Assembly (NCBI RefSeq): GCF_001647195.1
Contig: NZ_LVCV01000404.1
Location: 1 to 35,052, forward strand
Source of the DNA: Rhodococcus sp. EPR-157
GTDB lineage: Bacteria > Actinomycetota > Actinomycetes > Mycobacteriales > Mycobacteriaceae
Length of the DNA stretch: 35,052 nucleotides
Direction: 5' to 3'
The notes under the pieces were generated by a model, which was not told where the DNA came from, did not search any database, and saw only the letters and a program-made list of their open reading frames with translations. Shown here piece by piece: positions 23,812 through 30,606 of this stretch (positions are counted from its first letter, which is position 1; the number at the start of each line of letters is the position of its first letter). The translations under genes were made by a program, and so were the position numbers.

Positions 23812-24321
23812 ATGGCTCGGCTGATGTTCTTTCACGGCGCAGGCGGATATGTCGAAGATCGCGTGTTGGCCGACGGACTGTCCGAGGCACTCGGTGCTGC
23901 TCTGACGATGCCACAGCTCCCCGACGAGGACATGTCGTACGAGGCGTGGGCGGGGCCAGTCCGGTCGTACATTCGCGAACTGGACCCGGAGGATATTGTC
24001 GTCGCACACTCCTTCGGGGCGTCGATTCTGCTGCGTGTGCTGGCGGAGAAGACGTGGGATGTCCCGACGAGAGCAACGTTGCTGGCGATGCCCGACTGGG
24101 GCCCGGACGGCTGGGCCGTGGCCGACTACGCGTTCCTCGGGCCCGAGCCCGAGGCGGCTCTGACGCTGCACCATTGCCGGGACGACGAGATAGTCGACTT
24201 CGCCCACCTATCGCTGCACGCAGCGCGGCTACCGTCCGCTCGGCTCGTCGAGCACCCGGCCGGTGGGCACCAATTCGACGGCTTGGTCGGTGCAATCGCA
24301 GCTGACGTCGGCGGACAGTAG
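23812..24321 (+). CDS. Small alpha/beta hydrolase
   Basis: 169 residues from ATG 23812, with GGGAGG about 11 nt upstream inside the end of the ABC gene. The start ARLMFFHGAGGYVEDRVLAD holds an oxyanion-hole HGxGG; the nucleophile elbow is VVAHSFGAS (Ser near 64), and a C-terminal EHPAGGHQFDG gives the catalytic His, with a DDEIVDF Asp before it. This is a minimal hydrolase of the RBBP9/YdeN or dienelactone hydrolase-like type. It is probably co-transcribed with the UvrA-like gene. Substrate unknown. Confidence 0.8.
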   Translation: MARLMFFHGAGGYVEDRVLADGLSEALGAALTMPQLPDEDMSYEAWAGPVRSYIRELDPEDIVVAHSFGASILLRVLAEKTWDVPTRATLLAMPDWGPDGWAVADYAFLGPEPEAALTLHHCRDDEIVDFAHLSLHAARLPSARLVEHPAGGHQFDGLVGAIAADVGGQ

Positions 24322-24341
24322 AGGGTGCGCCATTCCCCGGC

Positions 24342-25583
24342 GTGCTGATTTCGTATCGGGATTTCTCCAAACCGGTCGGATCAGCTGCCCACCTGGGACG
24401 CACATCCCTTACCATCACCCAGGTGGGGGGAAACGAGAATCCGAAGGAGCGTTTGGCACGCCTGGTCATCGAGCGTGTCCAGAACGAGGGTGGGTCCGAT
24501 CCGCGTCTCGATACCTCCGCGTTCGCAGTCCGGTACGACGGCAATGCCGTGCTCCCTCTGGACCATCTTCTTCGGGACACCGCGGATGCGTCCGAACTGG
24601 ACCTGGAATCCCACGTCGCACACTTCGTAGCGACGACTATGTCCTCCAACGAGTGGCCCGGAAACTGGAACGACGCCCTTCCGCGGCTCAGGCCGGTTCT
24701 GAAGCCGTCGACGTACACGCTCGGGTCCCCGTCGGGCCTGCTGCTCTCCCGTCGCGTCTTCCCTCTCGTCGACGAGCTCGTCGTGGTCGACATGCCTGCC
24801 CATCGCGAAGTCGTCTCGTGGGAGACGATCGGCAAGTGGGGCGTCGACCCCTCCACGGTCTTCGCCGCAGCGCGATCCAATCTCGCGACCATCACGCAAC
24901 ACGCAGATCCGACGAAGGGTCGCGCGACCCAACGGCTCGTCGACAAAGGCGGTCAGTACTTCACGTCGTGGCTTCTGGATCCGGGCTGGCTCGAATCCCA
25001 CCGTCGCCGCTTCGGCTGTGCGCCGGTCGCGTTCGTACCGGACGTCGATACCCTCTACGTCGTGCCGAGCGACGATTCCGCATTGCTCGCCAAGCACTTC
25101 CGGCTGATCGAGGACCAGTACACGCATACGTCACGATCACTGTCTCCGCAGGCGTACACCGTCGACGACAAAGGTACCGTCGTCACATTCGATCAGGTCC
25201 GCCCCGAGGACCCGGGCAGCAGTCGTGCCCGCTGCGTTCACATCGCCAAAGAATATGCAGCGCAGACAAGTTGGCTCACACGGCAGTACGAGCTGGATCG
25301 GATCAGCTCCGACGTCGCGACGGCCGCCGTCAAGGCAACCTCGTTCGGACCACGGACGGTGACGATCTGGGCCGACGGGGTCGACTGCACATTGCCCCAG
25401 ACCGATCTCGTCGCGTTCTACCGCGACGGGTCGCCTCCGTTCTACGTGCAGTTCGAGGACGTCTCGTCGATCACGGGCATGCGACCGATGGACGGTCTCG
25501 ACCCCGTTCGGTATCGCGTCCCCACCTGGCCGCCCGCTGGCATCGTCGAACAGCTTCGTGCGCACAGCATTTCGATCGACTGA
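24342..25583 (+). CDS. Unrecognised protein, weakly YtpQ/DUF1444-like
   Basis: 413 residues from GTG 24342, but the first 27 codons cover a 10-bp inverted repeat and are not protein-like, so GTG 24423 is at least as likely. The central region (PAHREVVSWETIGKWGVDPS TVFAAARSNLATI, about 148-180, then CAPVAFVPDVDTLYVVPSDD) recalls the DUF1444/YtpQ fold: a start strand, a helix placing an Ala-rich AARSNL, and a hydrophobic strand ending in an Asp-rich turn. There is no signal peptide, membrane segment or catalytic motif that I can name. The codon bias is strongly coding. It runs in the same direction as the small hydrolase gene, 20 bp downstream, and is convergent with the DHFR-like gene after 5 bp. 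Confidence 0.65.
   Translation: MLISYRDFSKPVGSAAHLGRTSLTITQVGGNENPKERLARLVIERVQNEGGSDPRLDTSAFAVRYDGNAVLPLDHLLRDTADASELDLESHVAHFVATTMSSNEWPGNWNDALPRLRPVLKPSTYTLGSPSGLLLSRRVFPLVDELVVVDMPAHREVVSWETIGKWGVDPSTVFAAARSNLATITQHADPTKGRATQRLVDKGGQYFTSWLLDPGWLESHRRRFGCAPVAFVPDVDTLYVVPSDDSALLAKHFRLIEDQYTHTSRSLSPQAYTVDDKGTVVTFDQVRPEDPGSSRARCVHIAKEYAAQTSWLTRQYELDRISSDVATAAVKATSFGPRTVTIWADGVDCTLPQTDLVAFYRDGSPPFYVQFEDVSSITGMRPMDGLDPVRYRVPTWPPAGIVEQLRAHSISID
24388..24427 (+). repeat. Inverted repeat near the disputed start of the DUF1444-like gene
   Basis: Perfect arms CCCACCTGGG (24388-24397) and CCCAGGTGGG (24418-24427), 20-nt loop, no T-tract. It sits between the small hydrolase stop and the downstream candidate start GTG 24423. 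It may be a control element or hairpin in the mRNA; if so the coding region begins later than 24342. Confidence 0.45.
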
Positions 25584-25588
25584 CAATT

Positions 25589-26167
25589 TCAGCGGACCAT
25601 GGTGTACTCGTTGACGACGACACCGGACGCGAAAGGCATGGTGGCGACGAGATCGGCACGACTCACCGCGTAGTCCCGCTCCGCGAAGATCTTCTTTCCC
25701 GAGCCCAGCAGTATCGGATTCACCTTGAGAATCAATCGGTCTATCTCGTCGACCAGCGCCGAGGCCAGCACCCCTCCACCGGCGAGCCAGATGGCACTTC
25801 CACTGTCCTGCTTGAGCTCTCGCACGGTCTCGACCGGATCCCGATCCGTCACGGTCACTGCAGGTTCGACGCCGGCGCCGAGGTGATCGCGTGAGAACAC
25901 GTACTGCCGCAGATGACCGTACGGGCCGTCCGACGGGTGTGGCCGTCCGACGTCGTAGGTGTTCCACCCCATGACGACGGTGTCGAAACGCGTCAACGGT
26001 GGCTCGAGACCCATCATCTGCAGGCCCATCGTCGGGATCGTATCGGTGTACTCCGCCAGGATCATGTCGATGTGGTCGCCCTGCTGTGGGAATGCATCGA
26101 AGGTGTCATCGGGCGCGGCGATGTACCCGTCGAGGCTGACTGCCACGTAGTAGACCAATTCACGCAT
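25589..26167 (-). CDS. Dihydrofolate reductase/RibD C-terminal-like reductase
   Basis: 192 residues, PF01872 type. Typical motifs: RELVYYVAVSLDGYIAAPDD at the start, TVVMGWNTYDVGRP near 84-97 (the MGRxTY of the family), AIWLAGGGVLASALVDEIDR (about 135-154) and LKVNPILLGSGKKIF. Such stand-alone proteins bind NADPH and a pterin or flavin-like substrate, but are rarely true DHFRs. It is divergent from a TetR gene with a palindrome between, so repression by that TetR is likely. GGAG lies about 7 nt before ATG 26167. Confidence 0.87.
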   Translation of the reverse strand: MRELVYYVAVSLDGYIAAPDDTFDAFPQQGDHIDMILAEYTDTIPTMGLQMMGLEPPLTRFDTVVMGWNTYDVGRPHPSDGPYGHLRQYVFSRDHLGAGVEPAVTVTDRDPVETVRELKQDSGSAIWLAGGGVLASALVDEIDRLILKVNPILLGSGKKIFAERDYAVSRADLVATMPFASGVVVNEYTMVR

Positions 26168-26212
26168 GAGGTTCTCCGATCACGACGGCTGTAGTGGATA
26201 CAATCTCAGACT

Positions 26213-26240
26213 ACGACATCTGTCGTGGTTCGGCTAGTCT
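26213..26240. promoter_or_regulatory. TetR-type operator and leaderless tetR promoter
   Basis: Palindrome ACGACA/TGTCGT with a 2-bp core (26213-26226), wider 8-of-10 symmetry. It overlaps the -35 of tetR (ACGACA); after 16-17 bp comes TAGTCT (26235-26240), 6 nt before ATG 26247, with no ribosome site. A half-site CACGAC at 26181-26186 lies toward the DHFR-like gene. Confidence 0.5.
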
Positions 26241-26246
26241 TTCCGC

Positions 26247-26813
26247 ATGGCACGCAACCCTCAGCGCAGAGCCGAGCTCGCCGACGCCGGGCTACGCATA
26301 CTTGCGCGGGAAGGCGCACGCGGCCTCACGCATCGTGCGGTCGACGAGGAAGCGAATGTACCGAAAGGCACCAGCTCGAACTACTTTCGATCGCGATCGG
26401 ACGTCATCGCCGGCATGATCGAACGCATCGGAGAACGGCTCGCGCCCAACCCGACGATCCACCGATCACTCGCCTCGAAGACTCCGAGTCCCGAGCTGTT
26501 CGCCGACTACATGCGCGACATCGTCGCCCGGTTGCTCGGCAATCGCGACGTCACGCTCGCCCTGTTCGAACTCCGATTGGAGGCGTCGCGACGCCCGGAA
26601 ATTCGGGAGGTTCTCGGCAGCTGGCAGCGATCCAACTTTCGCAGCGACGTCGAGTTCAACCTCGCCGCCGGCCTACCGGGCGGTGCACGCGAGGTCGCGC
26701 TCTTCCACTATGCGATCGACGGGCTGTTGTTCGATCGACTCACATACCCGATCGATCCGGACACCTCGACCGACGACATCGTGGACTCTCTCGTCAAGGG
26801 ATTGCTGCACTGA
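26247..26813 (+). CDS. TetR/AcrR-family regulator
   Basis: 188 residues. The N-terminal HTH (about 8-55) reads AELADAGLRILAREGARGLT then VDEEANVPKGTSSNYFRSRS, the usual TetR pattern; the rest is the helical ligand domain. It diverges from the DHFR-like gene with an overlapping palindrome and is probably its repressor. Its stop is one base from that of pcd, convergent. Start ATG 26247 seems leaderless. Confidence 0.9.
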   Translation: MARNPQRRAELADAGLRILAREGARGLTHRAVDEEANVPKGTSSNYFRSRSDVIAGMIERIGERLAPNPTIHRSLASKTPSPELFADYMRDIVARLLGNRDVTLALFELRLEASRRPEIREVLGSWQRSNFRSDVEFNLAAGLPGGAREVALFHYAIDGLLFDRLTYPIDPDTSTDDIVDSLVKGLLH

Positions 26814-26814
26814 C

Positions 26815-28350
26815 CTACCCGAACTCCACTCCCTGGGCGAGCGGCAGCTCGTTGGAGTAGTTGACCGTATTCGTCGCCCGGCGCATATAGGCCTTCCACG
26901 CGTCCGAACCGGATTCGCGCCCGCCACCGGTTTCCTTCTCTCCACCGAATGCACCGCCGATCTCCGCACCCGACGGACCGATGTTGACGTTGGCGATCCC
27001 GCAGTCGGATCCCGCCGCCGACAGGAACTGCTCTGCCTCGCGAAGATCGGTCGTGAAGATGGACGACGAAAGCCCCTGCGGCACATCGTTGTGCAACGCA
27101 ATCGCTTCCTCGAGGGTGTCGTAGGTGAGCACGTAGAGGATCGGCGCAAACGTTTCGTGTCTGACGATGTCGGTCTGCGCTGGCATCGTGATGACAGTGG
27201 GCTGCACGTAATACGCGTATTCGCCGAAGATGTCGACGCGCTGACCGCCGACCCGAACGGTGCCGCCGGCGCCCACCGCCGCATCGACAGCCTTCGCATA
27301 TCCCGAGAACGCCGGGGCATCTATCAGCGGCCCCACCAACGTATCGGAATCCAGAGGCGAACCGATGGACAGCGATTCGTACGCTCGCGTGATGCGCTCG
27401 ACGAGTTCCTCCGCGATGGACGAGTGCGCGATAACTCTACGCAGCGACGTACACCGTTGTCCTGCAGTGCCTGCGGCGGAGAACACTATTCCGCGCGTGG
27501 TCAGGTCGAGGTCGGCGGACGGCGTCACGATCGCGGCATTGTTACCCCCGAGCTCGAGCAACACTCGGCCGAATCGCTCGGCGACGCGGGGAGCGACTGC
27601 GCGGCCCATGCGCGTCGAACCGGTCGCCGACAGCAACGCCACCCGCGAATCGTCGACGAGTGCTTCACCCGCAACCCGATCACCGATGACGAGCTGAGCA
27701 ACTTTGGGATCGACGCCTGCATTGGCGGCAGCCCGTTCGAACAACGCCTGCACTCCGAGCGCAGTCAGCGGCGTCTTCTCCGACGGCTTCCAGATGACGG
27801 TGTCTCCGGCGACCAGGGCCAGCACCGCATTCCACGACCAGACGGCGACCGGGAAGTTGAACGCCGTGATGACGCCGACGACGCCGAGGGGGTGCCACTG
27901 TTCCATCATTCGATGGCCAGGTCGCTCGGTGGCGATGGTGTTGCCGTAGAGCTGGCGGGACAGACCGACCCCGAAGTCGCAGATATCGATCATTTCCTGA
28001 ACCTCACCGAGGCCCTCGGACACGATCTTGCCTGCCTCGATGGAGACAAGCGCTCCCAGATCTTCCTTGTACTCGCGCAGCAATTCGCCCAGCTCCCGGA
28101 TCAGTCCCCCGCGAACCGGCGCAGGCACCGAGGACCACTCGGCAAATGCGGTCTTCGCGTCGGCGATGACGGCATCCACATCCGCGACGGTCGCCGCGGC
28201 GAGCGAGCCCAGATTGCCACCGGTGATGGGCGAACGCGCCACAATCGGCAGATGCGACTGCGAGACGTCCAGGTCGGCATGCACACCGAGCCGATCCAGG
28301 ATCGAACGAGTCCGAACGCTCAACTCATCGTGGGTGACGGGTGAGGACAT
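26815..28350 (-). CDS. pcd: L-piperideine-6-carboxylate (2-aminoadipate semialdehyde) dehydrogenase
   Basis: 511 residues, ALDH7/AmaB-like aldehyde dehydrogenase. NAD-binding and active-site features: GVVGVITAFNFPVAVWSWNA (about 155-174), WKPSEKTPLTALG, FSATGSTRMG-like LLSATGSTRMG, the general base Glu in LLELGGNNA (about 265) and the catalytic Cys in AAGTAGQRCTSLRR (about 301). GGAFGGEKETGGGRESGSDAWKAYMRRAT near the end is distinctive for the ALDH7 branch acting on aminoadipate semialdehyde. It lies divergent to lat, whose product cyclises to piperideine-6-carboxylate, so the pair makes alpha-aminoadipate from lysine. A GGAAGGTGGAAG region precedes ATG 28350. Confidence 0.88.
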   Translation of the reverse strand: MSSPVTHDELSVRTRSILDRLGVHADLDVSQSHLPIVARSPITGGNLGSLAAATVADVDAVIADAKTAFAEWSSVPAPVRGGLIRELGELLREYKEDLGALVSIEAGKIVSEGLGEVQEMIDICDFGVGLSRQLYGNTIATERPGHRMMEQWHPLGVVGVITAFNFPVAVWSWNAVLALVAGDTVIWKPSEKTPLTALGVQALFERAAANAGVDPKVAQLVIGDRVAGEALVDDSRVALLSATGSTRMGRAVAPRVAERFGRVLLELGGNNAAIVTPSADLDLTTRGIVFSAAGTAGQRCTSLRRVIAHSSIAEELVERITRAYESLSIGSPLDSDTLVGPLIDAPAFSGYAKAVDAAVGAGGTVRVGGQRVDIFGEYAYYVQPTVITMPAQTDIVRHETFAPILYVLTYDTLEEAIALHNDVPQGLSSSIFTTDLREAEQFLSAAGSDCGIANVNIGPSGAEIGGAFGGEKETGGGRESGSDAWKAYMRRATNTVNYSNELPLAQGVEFG

Positions 28351-28426
28351 GTACTTCCACCTTCCGTGTGCAGTCGAGCTAGCAAGGGCGGGCCGACAGT
28401 GATTCCCAATCTAGTCGACGGCAGTG

Positions 28427-28482
28427 TGACAGTAAAATTTCCTGTCATGGCCAGTTGCATACGGAATATTAACGGGTATCTT
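28427..28482 (+). promoter_or_regulatory. lat control region: palindrome and leaderless promoter
   Basis: Inverted repeat TGACAG (28427-28432) / CTGTCA (28442-28447) around an AT-rich 9-bp core, upstream of TTGCAT (28455-28460), 16 bp, TATCTT (28477-28482), which ends 7 nt before ATG 28490. The palindrome form suits an Lrp/AsnC-type regulator, and lat is paired with an lrp gene in mycobacteria, but none is seen here. Confidence 0.5.
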
Positions 28483-28489
28483 GGCAATC

Positions 28490-29836
28490 ATGACGCAGGT
28501 ATTGCACTCTCCCGCTATCCGGACCGAACCCACTGTTGTGCTTCCGGGTGCGGTGCATTCCACGATCGGCCGTCACATGCTGGCGGACGGCTTCGCGATG
28601 GTGCTCGACTTGGACGCGTCGCGCGGATCGACGCTCGTCGACGCCCGCGACGGCACCGAATACCTCGATCTGTTCACCTTCTTCGCCTCCAACGCGCTCG
28701 GGATGAATCATCCGACGCTCGTCGAGGACGAGGCGTTCAAGGCCGATCTGCTGCAGGCCGCAATGAACAAGCCGAGCAACTCCGACATCTACACCACGGC
28801 GATGGCACAGTTCGTCGACACTTTCGCCCGGGTCCTCGGTGACCCGCGCCTACCGCACCTCTTCTTGGTCGAAGGTGGGGCGCTTGCCGTCGAGAACGCT
28901 CTGAAGGTCGCGTTCGACTGGAAGAGCCGCTGGAACGAAGCGCACGGTATCGACCCTGCAATAGGCACCCAGGTCATGCACCTGGAGCACGCGTTCCACG
29001 GTCGTTCGGGATACACGATGTCGCTGACGAACACCGACCCGAACAAGGTCGCGCGATTCCCCAAGTTCGACTGGCCCCGCATCCCGTCGCCGTACATCCG
29101 CGCCGGCGCAGACATGGATGCGCTCGAAGCCGACGCCCTGGCTGCGGCGCGGCTCGCCTTCGAGGCCAACCCGCACGACATCGCCTGTGCGATCGTCGAG
29201 CCCATCCAGGGCGAGGGCGGCGACAACCACTTCCGTCCGCAGTTTCTCCAGCAACTTCGCGATCTGTGCCACGAATTCGACGCACTGTTCGTCGTCGACG
29301 AGGTGCAGACCGGCGCAGGCATGACCGGAACCGCATGGGCGTTCCAGCAGCTCGGTGTGGTGCCGGACGTCCTGGCGTTCGGGAAGAAGGTGCAGGTCTG
29401 CGGAGTGATGGCCGGAGGACGCGTCGACGACATCGACGATCACGTATTCGCAGTGTCGTCGCGCATCAATTCGACGTGGGGCGGCAACCTCACCGACATG
29501 GTGCGGGCGCGTCGAATACTGGAGGTCGTCGAATCGGAGAACCTGATCGAGCGGGCCGCAGTTCTCGGCGACTCGCTTCTCCGACGCCTGCACGAGATGG
29601 CCTCTCGGCACGACATCGTCACCGAGGTGCGCGGGCGCGGGCTCATGTGCGCGTTCACGTTGCCCGACGCCGCCCTGCGCGATCGGCTCGTCGATGACCT
29701 GCGCGATACCGAGCACGTACTCGCGCTCGGATGCGGCGGTAGCGCCGTACGGTTCCGACCGGCACTGACGATGACCGAAGCCGATTTGGGGCGAGGAGTC
29801 GACGCCATCGAGCGGTGTCTGCATCGACTCGTCTGA
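28490..29836 (+). CDS. lat: L-lysine 6-transaminase (lysine epsilon-aminotransferase)
   Basis: 448 residues from ATG 28490; a TTG three codons earlier is in frame but overlaps the -10 box. Class III PLP aminotransferase: LDLFTFFASNALGMNHP at the N-terminus, VEGGALAVENALKVAFDWKS, HAFHGRSGYTMSLTNTDP, the PLP-phosphate Asp in LFVVDEVQTGAGMTG, and the Schiff-base lysine in VLAFGKKVQVCGVM (about 302-304). The segment SRINSTWGGNLTDMVR and the whole layout match mycobacterial LAT. The enzyme moves the epsilon-amino group of lysine to 2-oxoglutarate and gives 2-aminoadipate semialdehyde, which pcd oxidises. It is divergent from pcd with a 139-bp shared control region. Confidence 0.92.
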   Translation: MTQVLHSPAIRTEPTVVLPGAVHSTIGRHMLADGFAMVLDLDASRGSTLVDARDGTEYLDLFTFFASNALGMNHPTLVEDEAFKADLLQAAMNKPSNSDIYTTAMAQFVDTFARVLGDPRLPHLFLVEGGALAVENALKVAFDWKSRWNEAHGIDPAIGTQVMHLEHAFHGRSGYTMSLTNTDPNKVARFPKFDWPRIPSPYIRAGADMDALEADALAAARLAFEANPHDIACAIVEPIQGEGGDNHFRPQFLQQLRDLCHEFDALFVVDEVQTGAGMTGTAWAFQQLGVVPDVLAFGKKVQVCGVMAGGRVDDIDDHVFAVSSRINSTWGGNLTDMVRARRILEVVESENLIERAAVLGDSLLRRLHEMASRHDIVTEVRGRGLMCAFTLPDAALRDRLVDDLRDTEHVLALGCGGSAVRFRPALTMTEADLGRGVDAIERCLHRLV

Positions 29837-29865
29837 TTCGAACTGCGCGAGGTAGTGCGCATATG

Positions 29866-29900
29866 TATAGTTCCCCACGCGAAAGACCGACCGGTCTTTC
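29866..29900 (+). promoter_or_regulatory. Possible promoter with start-site palindrome
   Basis: A good -10, TATAGT (29866-29871), is followed by the near-perfect palindrome GAAAGACCG-AC-CGGTCTTTC (29881-29900), which would lie at the predicted start of transcription for the small membrane protein. It could be an operator, a 5' hairpin, or a weak lat terminator (TTTCTTGT follows). The -35 is weak. Confidence 0.4.
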
Positions 29901-29953
29901 TTGTGGGAGGCTGCACCGCTCAGGCCTCCCCGGTCGCGTTGGGGAGGACGTAC

Positions 29954-30316
29954 GTGCCATATCTCGGCCTGATCATCATGATCCTGTGGGTGTTCTGCCT
30001 CATCGACGTCATCACCGCCGACGACTCAGGTGTGCGACACCTTCCCAAGATGCTGTGGCTACTGCTGGTGATCTTCATCCCGCTCGCCGGGTCGATCGTG
30101 TGGCTGCTGGTAGGACGGCCGATCGACGGCGGCATCTGGGGCGGCGCCGGTTCGGGACAGAGAAGCAACTCTGCGTTTCCCGAGTACGACGCCAAACCCG
30201 GCCGAGCCGTCGCGACCAACCCCGATGCGGACGAGGAATTCCTGCGTCAGTGCCGGGCTCGCGCCGAGGAACAGCGTCGGGCAGCGCGGAACCAGCGGGA
30301 TCCGGAAGACAGCTAG
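29954..30316 (+). CDS. Small membrane protein, PLD nuclease N-terminal-like
   Basis: 120 residues from GTG 29954, picked because GGGGAGG (29941-29947) lies 6 nt upstream; the frame is open earlier but lacks protein character. Two membrane segments (LGLIIMILWVFCLIDVITA, then LPKMLWLLLVIFIPLAGSIVWLLVG) are joined by a short loop, the layout of the PLDc_N domain (PF13396), followed by a charged cytoplasmic tail of about 55 residues ending in EEQRRAARNQRDPEDS, likely coiled. Function unknown; single-gene unit between lat and the trp attenuator. Confidence 0.75.
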   Translation: MPYLGLIIMILWVFCLIDVITADDSGVRHLPKMLWLLLVIFIPLAGSIVWLLVGRPIDGGIWGGAGSGQRSNSAFPEYDAKPGRAVATNPDADEEFLRQCRARAEEQRRAARNQRDPEDS

Positions 30317-30324
30317 GGCCTGAA

Positions 30325-30420
30325 GGCGGCTCCGCCCGCAGTGCTCGAGTGCGGCTCCGCCGCAGTGGCATGGTTAAGTGCGTTCCGATGCACTCAAGCG
30401 TGCCACTGGGGGTGGAACCC
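30325..30420. repeat. Dispersed palindromic intergenic element, copy 2
   Basis: Same design as the element at 9319-9392: arms CAGTGGC (30363-30369) / GCCACTG (30402-30408) around a 32-nt centre that shares 20 of 32 positions with copy 1, including GGTTAAGT and TGCACT. Flanking hairpins use the same loops: GCGGC-TCC-GCCGC (30351-30363) and GGGT-GGA-ACCC (30410-30420). A second left hairpin at 30325-30339 looks like a duplication. It separates the small membrane protein from the trp leader. Confidence 0.7.
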
Positions 30421-30442
30421 GCCTTCTCCTGCCGTGGGTGTG

Positions 30443-30448
30443 TACAGT
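30443..30448 (+). promoter_or_regulatory. Putative -10 box of the trp leader transcript
   Basis: TACAGT ends 8 nt before the leader peptide ATG at 30457, so the leader ORF would begin at or within two bases of the transcript start. No clear -35; it would fall near the end of the palindromic element. Confidence 0.4.
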
Positions 30449-30456
30449 GAGCGACC

Positions 30457-30504
30457 ATGTACGCGAACCGCTCCGTAGCAGGATCATGGTGGTGGCGCTC
30501 CTAG
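30457..30504 (+). CDS. trpL: Trp leader peptide (15 aa, three consecutive Trp codons)
   Basis: ATG 30457 to TAG 30502-30504 encodes MYANRSVAGSWWWRS. Three consecutive TGG codons (30487-30495) directly precede the paired regions of an attenuator, so ribosome stalling on scarce Trp-tRNA would set the fold. No strong ribosome site is visible; the start may be leaderless. Comparable leader peptides are known upstream of trpE genes in Streptomyces and corynebacteria. Confidence 0.85.
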   Translation: MYANRSVAGSWWWRS

Positions 30505-30559
30505 GCGCCCACACCTCGCGTAGATCTACCTGTGGCCGCCTTTCGAGGTGGCCATTTTT
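30488..30559 (+). promoter_or_regulatory. Tryptophan attenuator
   Basis: Region 1 (Trp codons to 30498) pairs with region 2 (GGCGC 30494-30498 with GCGCC 30505-30509). Region 2 (CACCTCG, 30512-30518) pairs perfectly with region 3 (CGAGGTG, 30544-30550), which is the antiterminator. Region 3 is also the right arm of the terminator at 30534-30559. Stalling at the Trp codons frees region 2 to disrupt the terminator, so the downstream synthase is made when Trp is low. Confidence 0.85.
30534..30559 (+). terminator. Attenuator terminator with UUCG tetraloop
   Basis: Stem GGCCGCCT (30534-30541) / AGGTGGCC (30546-30553) with one G-U pair, closed by a TTCG loop and followed by A and TTTTT (30555-30559). 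It lies between trpL and the anthranilate synthase start. Confidence 0.9.
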
Positions 30560-30606
30560 CATGTCCTGGTCACTCTCGAAGTCCGTTCTCACCCGAGAGG
30601 CTTTCG

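Noticed and set aside
26683-28344. Long open frame on the plus strand opposite pcd
   Set aside because: It is the antisense shadow of a clear aldehyde dehydrogenase; its translation is rich in Arg/Asp with no motif and is explained by G/C third positions.
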